Origin: Chromatiales bacterium | GTDB lineage: Bacteria > Pseudomonadota > Gammaproteobacteria > JACCYU01 | Length of the DNA stretch: 14,745 nucleotides | NCBI GenBank assembly: GCA_031177845.1 | Contig: JAPSGG010000005.1 | Location: 1-14,745, forward strand | Direction: 5' to 3' | Part shown: in pieces, positions 1 through 6,051 of the stretch | How the letters are laid out: each line of letters begins with the position of its first letter | Numbering within the stretch: position 1 is the first letter of the stretch | Position numbers and translations under genes: made by a program | Notes under the pieces: model-generated | The model's input: only the letters and a program-made list of their open reading frames with translations | What the model was told of the DNA's origin: nothing | The model's database searches: none

Positions 1-321
1 TCCAGACTGGCATATGAACTGGGAATGGACGTGTTGACCGAAGTTCACGACTTGGAGGAACTGGAACGCGTTCTCGCAATGGACGTTGCCCTAATCGGCA
101 TCAACAATCGTAATCTGCGCAACTTCCAAACCCGGTTGGAGACGACCCTTGAGTTACTGTCTAAGATCGGCGGTGACCAACTGGTCATCACAGAGAGCGG
201 TATTCACACGCGGGAGGACGTGGCGCTGATGCGCGGGCACGGCGTGCAGTGTTTTTTGGTCGGCGAGGCATTGATGAGAGCTCGCGATCCGGGCAAGAAG
301 CTGGCGGAACTTTTTGCGTAG
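1..321 (+). CDS. trpC: Indole-3-glycerol phosphate synthase, C-terminal part (5' end outside window)
   Basis: This cytoplasmic enzyme of tryptophan synthesis closes the indole ring, turning carboxyphenylaminodeoxyribulose phosphate into indole-3-glycerol phosphate. About 106 codons are visible, open from the first base to a TAG stop; a full protein is near 260-270 residues, so over half lies upstream. The visible part is the C-terminal half of the TIM barrel: strand motif VLTEVHD, the strongly conserved GINNRNL, then ITESGI and FLVGEALMRA, which form phosphate-binding loops in this family. The ATG at 25 is internal and is not the start. It faces the crp homologue across a 57-base gap. In Pseudomonas trpC also lies beside vfr. 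The identification is secure. Confidence 0.95.
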   Translation, partial: SRLAYELGMDVLTEVHDLEELERVLAMDVALIGINNRNLRNFQTRLETTLELLSKIGGDQLVITESGIHTREDVALMRGHGVQCFLVGEALMRARDPGKKLAELFA

Positions 322-333
322 TGCTGGAGGCCT

Positions 334-372
334 GGCGCTTCCGCGCCGCGAGTCGGCGGGCTGAAGCCCGCC
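334..372. terminator. Tandem GC-rich hairpins between convergent trpC and crp
   Basis: Two perfect inverted repeats fill the 57-base gap. The first is GGCGC-TTCC-GCGCC (334-347). The second is GGCGGGCT-GA-AGCCCGCC (355-372), an 8-bp stem that in practice closes over a TGAA loop. Neither is followed by a T run on either strand, so this is not a textbook intrinsic terminator. It could be a bidirectional transcript-end hairpin or a copy of a dispersed intergenic palindrome. The pairing is seen directly; the role is inferred. Confidence 0.4.
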
Positions 373-378
373 CTGCTG

Positions 379-1017
379 TCACCGCGTACCGAGCACTACA
401 ATAGTCTTGCCGCGCGCGTTAATGAGTCCGCGCTGCGCGAGTTCCTTCAAGACCCGGCCGGCCATCTCGCGCGAGCAGCCGACGATCTTGGCAATCTCCT
501 GCCGTGTGATGCGGATCTGCATGCCGTCCGGATGCGTCATGGCGCTCGGTTGCATGGCGAGGTCCAGCAAGGTACGCGCGATCCGGCCGGTCACATCCAG
601 ATGAGCGAGGTCCATGGCCTTGCGGTTGGTCAGCTGCAGGCGCTTGGCCATTTGCGCGGATAGCATAAACAGGATTTCCGGGTCGGAGGTGGCGAGGTGA
701 CGAAATTTGGTGTAATGCATCTCGGCAAGTTCGCACTCCTCCCGCGCTACCACCAGGGCCGTACGCTGCCCCGATTCGAACAAGCCCATCTCGCCGAAGA
801 AGTCGCCGCGGTTTAGATAGGCCAGCACCATCGCGTTGCCATCATCGTCCTCGATCATTATGCTGACCGATCCACGGATGATATAGTAAAGCGCGTCCGC
901 GGGTTCGCCGGCGTGAATGATCACGCTGCGCGGCGGATAGCGCCGACGATGACAATGCGTGAGGAAACGCTCCAGCGTCGGGTTGGGAGTGGGTTTCTTA
1001 AGCGGTAGCACCGACAT
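379..1017 (-). CDS. crp: CRP/Vfr-family cyclic-nucleotide-responsive transcription regulator
   Basis: This is a 212-residue homologue of E. coli CRP and Pseudomonas Vfr, a dimeric DNA-binding regulator that responds to cAMP. An N-terminal cyclic-nucleotide beta-roll covers about residues 15-110, with [11 protein letters not shown] at 71-81. The dimer helix follows at about 112-138. The C-terminal winged helix carries ITRQEI and VGCSRE (about 170-185) and ends in KTIVVLGTR. The ATG at 1017 is chosen because AGGAG stands about 8 bases before it and the family begins here; an open frame continues 44 codons further upstream without homology. In the cAMP pocket E76 and R85 are kept, but the loop between them is one residue shorter than in E. 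coli, Ser83 is Thr86, and Ser128 is Asn131. It is divergent from an osmC-like gene, as crp is from yhfA in E. coli. Ligand preference cannot be read from the sequence. Confidence 0.93.
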   Translation of the reverse strand: MSVLPLKKPTPNPTLERFLTHCHRRRYPPRSVIIHAGEPADALYYIIRGSVSIMIEDDDGNAMVLAYLNRGDFFGEMGLFESGQRTALVVAREECELAEMHYTKFRHLATSDPEILFMLSAQMAKRLQLTNRKAMDLAHLDVTGRIARTLLDLAMQPSAMTHPDGMQIRITRQEIAKIVGCSREMAGRVLKELAQRGLINARGKTIVVLGTR

Positions 1018-1057
1018 GGCTCGACTCTCCTGTTGCCTGCGTCCCCGTGTTCGCTTG

Positions 1058-1086
1058 AATCTACAGTGAGGAAATTCGATTGTCGA
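1058..1086 (-). promoter_or_regulatory. Candidate sigma-70 promoter of crp
   Basis: On the minus strand a -35-like TCGACA (1081-1086, five of six consensus bases) and a -10-like TAGATT (1058-1063, four of six) are separated by 17 bases. Transcription would begin near 1051, giving a leader of about 34 bases before the crp start. This is pattern matching only; no experiment supports it. Confidence 0.4.
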
Positions 1087-1087
1087 A
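1075..1087. promoter_or_regulatory. 13-bp palindrome overlapping the candidate crp -35 box
   Basis: TTCGA-TTG-TCGAA is a perfect 5-bp inverted repeat with a 3-base spacer in the crp/osmC divergent gap. It covers the predicted -35 box of crp, where a bound repressor would block RNA polymerase. It does not match the CRP consensus TGTGA-N6-TCACA, so autoregulation by this protein is not implied. A 10-base match of this kind can occur by chance. Confidence 0.3.
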
Positions 1088-1117
1088 CCTTCCTGACTCG
1101 AAGCGCGTGAGATTCCG

Positions 1118-1537
1118 ATGAACGTTCGCATTAAGTGGATGGACAACATGACCTTTGTCGGCGAGACCGGCAGCGGTCATGCGGTGGTGATCGACGGCCC
1201 GCCGGATCACGGCGGACGCAACATCGCCGCGCGCCCCATGGAGATGGTGTTGTTAGGGCTAGGCGGCTGCACGGCCTTCGACGTCGTGAGTATCCTCAAA
1301 AAGGCGCGCCAAACGATAACGGGCTGCCAAGTCGAGATCGAGGCCGAACGCGCCGATGAGATTCCCGCCGTGTTTACCCGCATCCATGTCCACTACGCGG
1401 TGAGCGGCCGCGGACTTTCGGATAAGCAGGTGCAGCGCGCCGTCGAACTCTCGGCGGGAAAATACTGCTCGGTAACAGTCATGCTGGCGAAGACGGCCCA
1501 GATCACGCACGACTATGCGCTCATTGAGGCCCGGTAA
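1118..1537 (+). CDS. OsmC/Ohr-family protein (YhfA-like)
   Basis: A 139-residue cytoplasmic protein of the OsmC/Ohr superfamily. The best characterised members reduce organic hydroperoxides with a pair of cysteines. Both cysteines are present in the usual contexts: Cys51 in [10 protein letters not shown] and Cys117 in AGKYCSVTV. Other family marks are [12 protein letters not shown] and FTRIHVHY. The start at 1118 fits the usual N-terminus (MNVRIKW, then [10 protein letters not shown]) although the ribosome binding site is weak. The gene is divergent from crp and 14 bases upstream of the VOC gene, so these two are probably co-transcribed. It belongs to the YhfA subgroup found beside crp in Gammaproteobacteria, whose substrate is not established; peroxidase activity is an inference from the family. 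Confidence 0.88.
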   Translation: MNVRIKWMDNMTFVGETGSGHAVVIDGPPDHGGRNIAARPMEMVLLGLGGCTAFDVVSILKKARQTITGCQVEIEAERADEIPAVFTRIHVHYAVSGRGLSDKQVQRAVELSAGKYCSVTVMLAKTAQITHDYALIEAR

Positions 1538-1551
1538 CGGCTGGACCTGCT

Positions 1552-1965
1552 ATGAAGAGAGCATCGGCGAAGCGCCCATCCGCCACCGGCGGCCTGCGCC
1601 ACGTGGCCCTAAATGTGGTGGACATGGCGGCCTGCGAGCGATTTTACGTGGAGTTGCTCGGGCTCACGGTCGAATGGCGGCCAGATGAGCACAACGTGTA
1701 CCTGACCGGAGGCTGCGACAATCTGGCGCTGCATAAGGCACGGGTGCTTGCCGATTTCGATCGACGCCTTGACCACATTGGATTCATCATGCGTGCGCCA
1801 GAAGATGTCGATGCCTGGTTCGAGTTCCTGCGCGCAAACGATGTGCTGATAGAGCAGCCGCCCCGCACCCATCGCGATGGCGCGCGCAGCTTTTATTGCC
1901 GCGATCCGGACGGCAATCTGGTGCAGATGATCCATCATCCGCCAATCGCGGAGAAGTGCCCCTGA
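1552..1965 (+). CDS. VOC-superfamily (glyoxalase/dioxygenase fold) protein
   Basis: A 137-residue protein with a single vicinal-oxygen-chelate domain made of two beta-alpha-beta-beta-beta halves (about 15-60 and 73-128). The first metal-ligand position is His17 (LRHVAL) and the second His75 (LDHIGF). The C-terminal signature DPDGN is at 118-122. The glutamate that often follows that signature and binds metal is Gln125 here. A basic, Ser/Ala-rich stretch of about 13 residues precedes the domain. The gene starts 14 bases after the osmC-like gene, which suggests one transcript. The substrate cannot be predicted: the fold serves glyoxalase I, extradiol dioxygenases, fosfomycin-resistance enzymes and others. 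Fold confident, function unknown. Confidence 0.8.
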   Translation: MKRASAKRPSATGGLRHVALNVVDMAACERFYVELLGLTVEWRPDEHNVYLTGGCDNLALHKARVLADFDRRLDHIGFIMRAPEDVDAWFEFLRANDVLIEQPPRTHRDGARSFYCRDPDGNLVQMIHHPPIAEKCP

Positions 1966-2023
1966 CGCCGCGTGTGTTCGGCGCCTCCGCCGTTTTGGGC
2001 CGCTGCGTCTGAAGCTTGCGCGG

Positions 2024-2044
2024 GATGATCGCCAGGCGATCATC
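2024..2044. repeat. Perfect 9-bp hairpin in the speD leader
   Basis: GATGATCGC-CAG-GCGATCATC is a perfect inverted repeat with a 3-base loop, lying 148 bases before the speD start in the 226-base gap after the VOC gene. No T run follows, so it is not an ordinary intrinsic terminator. The rest of the gap holds no recognisable gene; a frame open upstream of speD shows no known domain. Confidence 0.45.
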
Positions 2045-2178
2045 GCCCTGGATAACTATGACATGTACGGTCTATCCAGGGGGCACCCGCCTGCAACAGG
2101 ACGACGCGGCGCATGCCCCAGGCTCGAGCGGCCGGCGCGCCAATTAGCAACGCTTGTCGGCAACACTTTGCTGCCAAT

Positions 2179-2187
2179 GGGAGGTGA
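2179..2187 (+). promoter_or_regulatory. Strong Shine-Dalgarno that fixes the speD start at TTG
   Basis: GGGAGGTGA is nearly fully complementary to the 16S rRNA 3' end and sits 7 bases upstream of TTG (2192-2194). The nearest in-frame ATG (2177) lies at or before this site and so cannot use it. Confidence 0.8.
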
Positions 2188-2191
2188 CGTT

Positions 2192-3004
2192 TTGAAACCA
2201 AAAAAGCTGGACAAAAAACTGAAGCTTTATGGGTTCAATAATCTCACCAAGACCCTGAGCTTCAATTTCTACGATGTATGCTACGCTACCAGCGAGCGGC
2301 ATCGCGATGAGTATATCGAATACATCGATGAGGCCTACAATGGCCAGCGCCTGACTCAGATCCTGAACGAGGTGGCCACCATGGTTGGCGCCGTGGTGCT
2401 CAATATCGCCAGTCAGGACTACCACCCTAAGGGTGCCAGCGTCACTATGCTGATCGCCGAGGAAGAGGCCGTGCCCGAGCAGCCCGCCGGCGATGAGCCG
2501 CCTGAACTCAGGCCGGAAGCGGTGGTGGCGCATCTGGACAAGAGCCATATTACGGTGCACACCTATCCTGAGAGCCATCCGGATAAGGGCGTCATGACCT
2601 TCCGCGCCGATATCGATGTCTCGACCTGCGGGCGTGTGTCACCGTTGCGGGCATTGAACTATCTGATCCAGTGCTTCGATGAGGACATCGTGGTGATCGA
2701 CTACCGGGTCCGTGGCTTTACCCGTGACGTGCGGGGCAAAAAGCATTTCATCGATCACAAGATCAATTCAATCCAGAACTTTTTGTCCAAGGACACCAAG
2801 CGACGCTACCAGATGATGGATGTAAACGTCTACCAAGAGAAGATCTTCCACACTAAGATGATCCTGAAGGATTTCGACCTGAACGGCTATTTGTTTGGTC
2901 TCGGCAAGGGGGACTTCAGCAAGAAGGAACAGAAGACCATTGAACGCCGCATCCGGCGCGAGATGGCGGAGATCTTCTATGGCCGCAATCTGCCGCGCAC
3001 TTGA
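2192..3004 (+). CDS. speD: S-adenosylmethionine decarboxylase proenzyme (E. coli type), TTG start
   Basis: This pyruvoyl enzyme decarboxylates S-adenosylmethionine and supplies the aminopropyl donor for spermidine. The proenzyme cuts itself before a serine that becomes the pyruvoyl group; here that is Ser118 in [17 protein letters not shown], giving an N-terminal beta chain of 117 residues and an alpha chain of 153. Cys146 in DVSTCG matches the conserved catalytic cysteine of the E. coli enzyme. [36 protein letters not shown] and [12 protein letters not shown] are family hallmarks. The start is TTG at 2192 because GGGAGGTGA (2179-2187) lies 7 bases before it, and the resulting 270 residues fit the E. 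coli length of 264. An in-frame ATG at 2177 overlaps that site, and the ATG at 2063 would add unconserved sequence. No spermidine synthase gene is in the window. Confidence 0.95.
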   Translation: MKPKKLDKKLKLYGFNNLTKTLSFNFYDVCYATSERHRDEYIEYIDEAYNGQRLTQILNEVATMVGAVVLNIASQDYHPKGASVTMLIAEEEAVPEQPAGDEPPELRPEAVVAHLDKSHITVHTYPESHPDKGVMTFRADIDVSTCGRVSPLRALNYLIQCFDEDIVVIDYRVRGFTRDVRGKKHFIDHKINSIQNFLSKDTKRRYQMMDVNVYQEKIFHTKMILKDFDLNGYLFGLGKGDFSKKEQKTIERRIRREMAEIFYGRNLPRT

Positions 3005-3053
3005 GCCGGTCTCCTCGTGATCGTCGCAGGGGTTTGATGGAGACTCGTCTCGG

Positions 3054-3866
3054 ATGACAAGCATGCGCAGGTATTTGTTCGTTCTGTCCCCTCCCTATTC
3101 CGGTTCCACGGTGCTCTGGAGGTTGCTTACAACATCACCGGCAGTCTCGGCACTTCCCGGAGAAGGTCAGTTCCTGCCGGGAGTCAAGCCTATAATGAGG
3201 GACGGGGCCTGGGATCCGAGCAAACAGTTTCCGTGGCCGGACATTAAAGAGAAATGGGAACAGGTATGGGATATGAGCAAACCCATACTCTTGGAAAAGA
3301 GCCCACCCAATCTCGTTCGTGCGCTGGAAATCCAACAAGCCTTCGAGCCAGCCTACTTCATCGCGATCATCCGCGATCCTTATGCGTTCTGCGAAGGCCG
3401 GCGGCGCCGGCACAAGAGCAAAATCGCCCAATCGGCCGAGTTCTGGGTGAAGTGTGCGAACTATCAGTTACGCAACATCAAGGAACTCGACAGGGTCACG
3501 TATTTTCGATACGAAGACTTCGCCGGCGAGCCCGAGCGGGCGAGAGCCCAAATTCTGGCGTTCATGCCAGAATTGCTGGATCTGGATGTTACGCGATCCT
3601 TCAAGGCCCGCTCGGTCCAAGGTAGCGGCGAACGCAAGATCTACAACTTCAATCGCGAGAAGATGGACCGGCTGTCCGCAGCGGATATCAGAGCCATCAA
3701 CAGCGTGTTGAAGGACAACCAAGAGGTGATGGATTTCTACCGGTACGCCTATGTGAAGCCGAGCCTGCGCCAGACGCTGACAGCAGGCAGGATATGGGCC
3801 GTTACGAAGGCGACCAGGCTTCTAAAACGGGCCAAGGGACACGGAAGGGCCGCTGCCAAGCCTTGA
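3054..3866 (+). CDS. Sulfotransferase-family protein (PAPS-dependent)
   Basis: A 270-residue protein of the P-loop sulfotransferase family, which moves sulfate from PAPS to a hydroxyl or amine acceptor. The 5'-phosphosulfate loop is LSPPYSGSTVLW (11-22). The 3'-phosphate site is IIRDPYAFCEG (105-115), with the expected Arg-Asp-Pro followed by small or aromatic residues. YFRYEDF (150-156) matches a motif common in the family's C-terminal half. The C-terminal tail (about 245-270) is basic. The ATG at 3054 has GGAG about 11 bases upstream; Met4 is an alternative. It starts 49 bases after speD, so co-transcription is likely, but no acceptor can be inferred. It separates speD from coq7, which adjoin in Pseudomonas, so it is probably an accessory gene. 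No signal peptide or membrane segment is seen. Confidence 0.82.
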   Translation: MTSMRRYLFVLSPPYSGSTVLWRLLTTSPAVSALPGEGQFLPGVKPIMRDGAWDPSKQFPWPDIKEKWEQVWDMSKPILLEKSPPNLVRALEIQQAFEPAYFIAIIRDPYAFCEGRRRRHKSKIAQSAEFWVKCANYQLRNIKELDRVTYFRYEDFAGEPERARAQILAFMPELLDLDVTRSFKARSVQGSGERKIYNFNREKMDRLSAADIRAINSVLKDNQEVMDFYRYAYVKPSLRQTLTAGRIWAVTKATRLLKRAKGHGRAAAKP

Positions 3867-3900
3867 GTTCAAGGTCGACGGTTAAGAGCGGCCTGTTAAC

Positions 3901-3921
3901 GAGCGCTGGACGCGAGCGCTC
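3901..3921. terminator. Weak hairpin between convergent sulfotransferase and coq7
   Basis: GAGCGCT and AGCGCTC form a perfect 7-bp stem over a 7-base loop in the 118-base convergent gap. No T run follows on either strand, so a terminator role is a guess from position. Confidence 0.25.
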
Positions 3922-3984
3922 ACGGCGTGGCGGCCTGCACGGAGAGCGCGTCCTTGCGTTCCGCAGCATGCCACATAACAGCCT

Positions 3985-4629
3985 TTATACCCAATACGCC
4001 GTTCGCGTCATCACCTTCGACATCAGGGTCATCAAACGCTTGATCTGGCCGGGCAGTGCCTTCGCGCCGGCGCTCGTGGCCGCATGAGCGTGGTGCGCCT
4101 CATCGATCTTCATCTGCGCGAGAATCGCCTGGCTTTTCTTATCACCTGCGGGCAAGCGCTGCATGTGCTCTTCCAAGTGTCTGACCACCTGCCGTTCGGT
4201 TTCCGTTACGAACCCAAGGCTCCAGCGGTCGCCCGCCAGCCCGGCGGCTGCACCCAGCGCGTATGAACCCAGGTACCACAGCGGCCCCAAAAAGCTTTTG
4301 TGGCTTCCCAGCTCCGCAAGGCGCTGATTGCACCATGCTAGGTGGTCATTCTCCTCCTTTGCAGAGCGCCGCATCTGATCGCGAATACTTGGGCTGCGCG
4401 CGGTGAGCGCCTGGCCTTGGTAAAGCCCTTGCGCGGAGACTTCGCCGGCGTGATTAACGCGTAGCAGCCGCCCCGAGAGACGCCGCGCTGGCGCCGGCAG
4501 TGCATCCTGGGCGGTTTCAACCGCCTCGGCGGGGTTGAGGCGCGCAGCGGCGGGTGGTGCGCCATAAACCGTGCGTAGCGCCTGGTCCACCTCAATCAGA
4601 AATCTGTCGAGCAATGAGTAAGTGCGCAT
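3985..4629 (-). CDS. coq7: 3-demethoxyubiquinol 3-hydroxylase (Coq7/Cat5 family)
   Basis: This peripheral inner-membrane di-iron enzyme performs the last ring hydroxylation in ubiquinone synthesis. It is 214 residues long, normal for the bacterial family. The di-iron carboxylate set is visible in order: Glu63 (NHAGEVSAQ), Glu93xxHis96 (EENDHLAW), Glu143 or Glu145 (VTETERQ) and Glu177xxHis180 (DEAHHAHA). A hydrophobic segment around 115-133 would dock on the membrane. The ATG at 4629 has GAGGTGA 7 bases upstream. It lies 122 bases downstream of glcF on the same strand and converges on the sulfotransferase. Gammaproteobacteria use either this di-iron enzyme or the unrelated flavoprotein UbiF; this organism has the former. 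All expected ligands are present. Confidence 0.95.
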   Translation of the reverse strand: MRTYSLLDRFLIEVDQALRTVYGAPPAAARLNPAEAVETAQDALPAPARRLSGRLLRVNHAGEVSAQGLYQGQALTARSPSIRDQMRRSAKEENDHLAWCNQRLAELGSHKSFLGPLWYLGSYALGAAAGLAGDRWSLGFVTETERQVVRHLEEHMQRLPAGDKKSQAILAQMKIDEAHHAHAATSAGAKALPGQIKRLMTLMSKVMTRTAYWV

Positions 4630-4751
4630 GATGGTTTCACCTCAAACCTCTGAAAAGACACAGAGTACGCGAAGCCAGTTCCGTTCGGATCCGGGCACGC
4701 AGAGGTCGCAAGGATGAGTCGCTGCCTGGCTGATTACCCATACACTATCAT

Positions 4752-5984
4752 CTAGCCATCCACGACCTGTTGTTCTAACAGCGTTACCGGGTGCATGACC
4801 GGTACGGCCAGGTTCGCGCGCCGCAGGCCAGCACCCAAGTGCAGCGCGCAGCCGATATTGGACGTCACCAGAATGTCCGGCTGCTGGCCTCTCACATACT
4901 CGATCTTGTCCGCCAGCAGTGCATCGGCCATTCGTGGATGGCGCAGCATATAGCTACCGGCCGCCCCGCAACACCGGGCGTTGTCGGATAGTTCGAATAG
5001 CTCGATGCCTGGGATCCTTGCGAGCAGCTTCAGCGGAGGCGCCGTCTGCTTCAGCACGTGCGTCAGACTGCATGGCGAATGGACCGCGACCTTGGCGGCA
5101 AGCGGCTTGAGCTTAAGCTCACGCGGCCATGGCTTTTCGATCAGGAAGTGGCAGATATCCTTGTGCCGGCTCGTAAAGCGTTGCGCGGGCTCGCCGTCTA
5201 AATACGTCGCATATTCTGCCAGCTGTGCGCCGCAGCCGCTGGCCGTCGAGACCACCGCTTCGATGCCCGACTGATCAAAGGCCTTGATGTTCTGTTGCAT
5301 CAGGGCCAGCGCCTTTTCTGGCGCACCGTCATGCTGGTGGAGCGCACCGCAGCAGGTCTGGCCGGATGGTAGCAAAACATTAAATCCAAGCCTTTCCAGC
5401 AGACGCTGGCTCGCAGCCATTGTCGTACAGTCGAAGATCTCCGCGACGCAGCCGGTAAAGAGCGCGACCGTCGAACGGGTATGCTGACCGCGCCCGTTCG
5501 CTCGCGTCCTTGCCGCAGGCTGAAGTTCGGGCAACAACGACTCTGTCCGCGCCAGACCGGCCAGTTTCAACAGCCCGCTCATCCGTGTTACTTTTTGGAT
5601 GCCAAGCCGCTGGTAACCAACCAAGAGCCATCTAACCAGCCGCCTTAACCAACGTCTCGTGATCAAGATATCGGCAGCATTACGCACCAGCTTGAAACGG
5701 TCCGTGCGCTGCCGTTGGAGAGTTGCGCGCGCGGCGTCGATGAGCGCGCCATAGGGCACGGCCGCCGGGCAAACGGCCTCGCAGGCGCGACATGTCAGGC
5801 AGCCATCCAAGTGGCTCGTCAGGGCGTCGCTATTGGTTAGGCTCCCACTGTCTAGCGCCCGTATCAGCGAGATGCGTCCGCGCGGGGAGTCTGCCTCATT
5901 GCGAGTCTTTCCGTACGTGGGGCAGTGAGGCAAACACATGCCACACAGCACGCAGCGATCAGCCGCTTCGAGAATATCAATCAT
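4752..5984 (-). CDS. glcF: Glycolate oxidase iron-sulfur subunit
   Basis: A 410-residue match to GlcF (E. coli 407), the iron-sulfur subunit of membrane-associated glycolate oxidase, which passes electrons from glycolate towards the quinone pool. Two 4Fe-4S motifs are at the N-terminus: Cys11, 14, 17 with Cys21 (CVLCGMCLPHCP), and Cys62, 65, 68 with Cys72 (CLTCRACEAVCP). Two CCG cysteine-rich domains follow, with Cys211-Cys212-Gly (SGQTCCGALHQHDG) and Cys338-Cys339-Gly (ARCCGAAGSY). The partner subunits GlcD and GlcE are not adjacent: upstream, in the opposite direction, is a broken DUF481 gene. The start at 5984 has no clear ribosome binding site, but the sequence matches the family from the first residues. 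Related CCG proteins (LutA, GlpC) are alternatives, but length and motif order favour GlcF. Confidence 0.87.
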   Translation of the reverse strand: MIDILEAADRCVLCGMCLPHCPTYGKTRNEADSPRGRISLIRALDSGSLTNSDALTSHLDGCLTCRACEAVCPAAVPYGALIDAARATLQRQRTDRFKLVRNAADILITRRWLRRLVRWLLVGYQRLGIQKVTRMSGLLKLAGLARTESLLPELQPAARTRANGRGQHTRSTVALFTGCVAEIFDCTTMAASQRLLERLGFNVLLPSGQTCCGALHQHDGAPEKALALMQQNIKAFDQSGIEAVVSTASGCGAQLAEYATYLDGEPAQRFTSRHKDICHFLIEKPWPRELKLKPLAAKVAVHSPCSLTHVLKQTAPPLKLLARIPGIELFELSDNARCCGAAGSYMLRHPRMADALLADKIEYVRGQQPDILVTSNIGCALHLGAGLRRANLAVPVMHPVTLLEQQVVDG

Positions 5985-6051
5985 CGGCTAGGCATAAGTC
6001 TGCCCGGCGACCCAAAACTCAGGGCGAACATACGATGGCGCTAGTACCGTT

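Noticed and set aside
1018..1117. CRP binding site for autoregulation
   Set aside because: No TGTGA-N6-TCACA-like sequence was found in the gap; the palindrome present has a different sequence.
1609..2043. 144-codon open frame on the - strand opposite the VOC gene
   Set aside because: Shadow of the VOC coding sequence; no homology seen.
2026..2145. 39-codon small ORF in the speD leader
   Set aside because: It starts within the hairpin, lacks a good ribosome binding site, and its product is arbitrary-looking; a leader peptide cannot be supported.
2144..2578. 144-codon open frame on the - strand opposite speD
   Set aside because: Shadow of speD, which is unmistakable on the + strand.
3794..4087. 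97-codon + strand frame bridging the sulfotransferase and coq7 ends
   Set aside because: It overlaps two real genes in other frames and has a low-complexity Arg/Gly-rich product without motifs.
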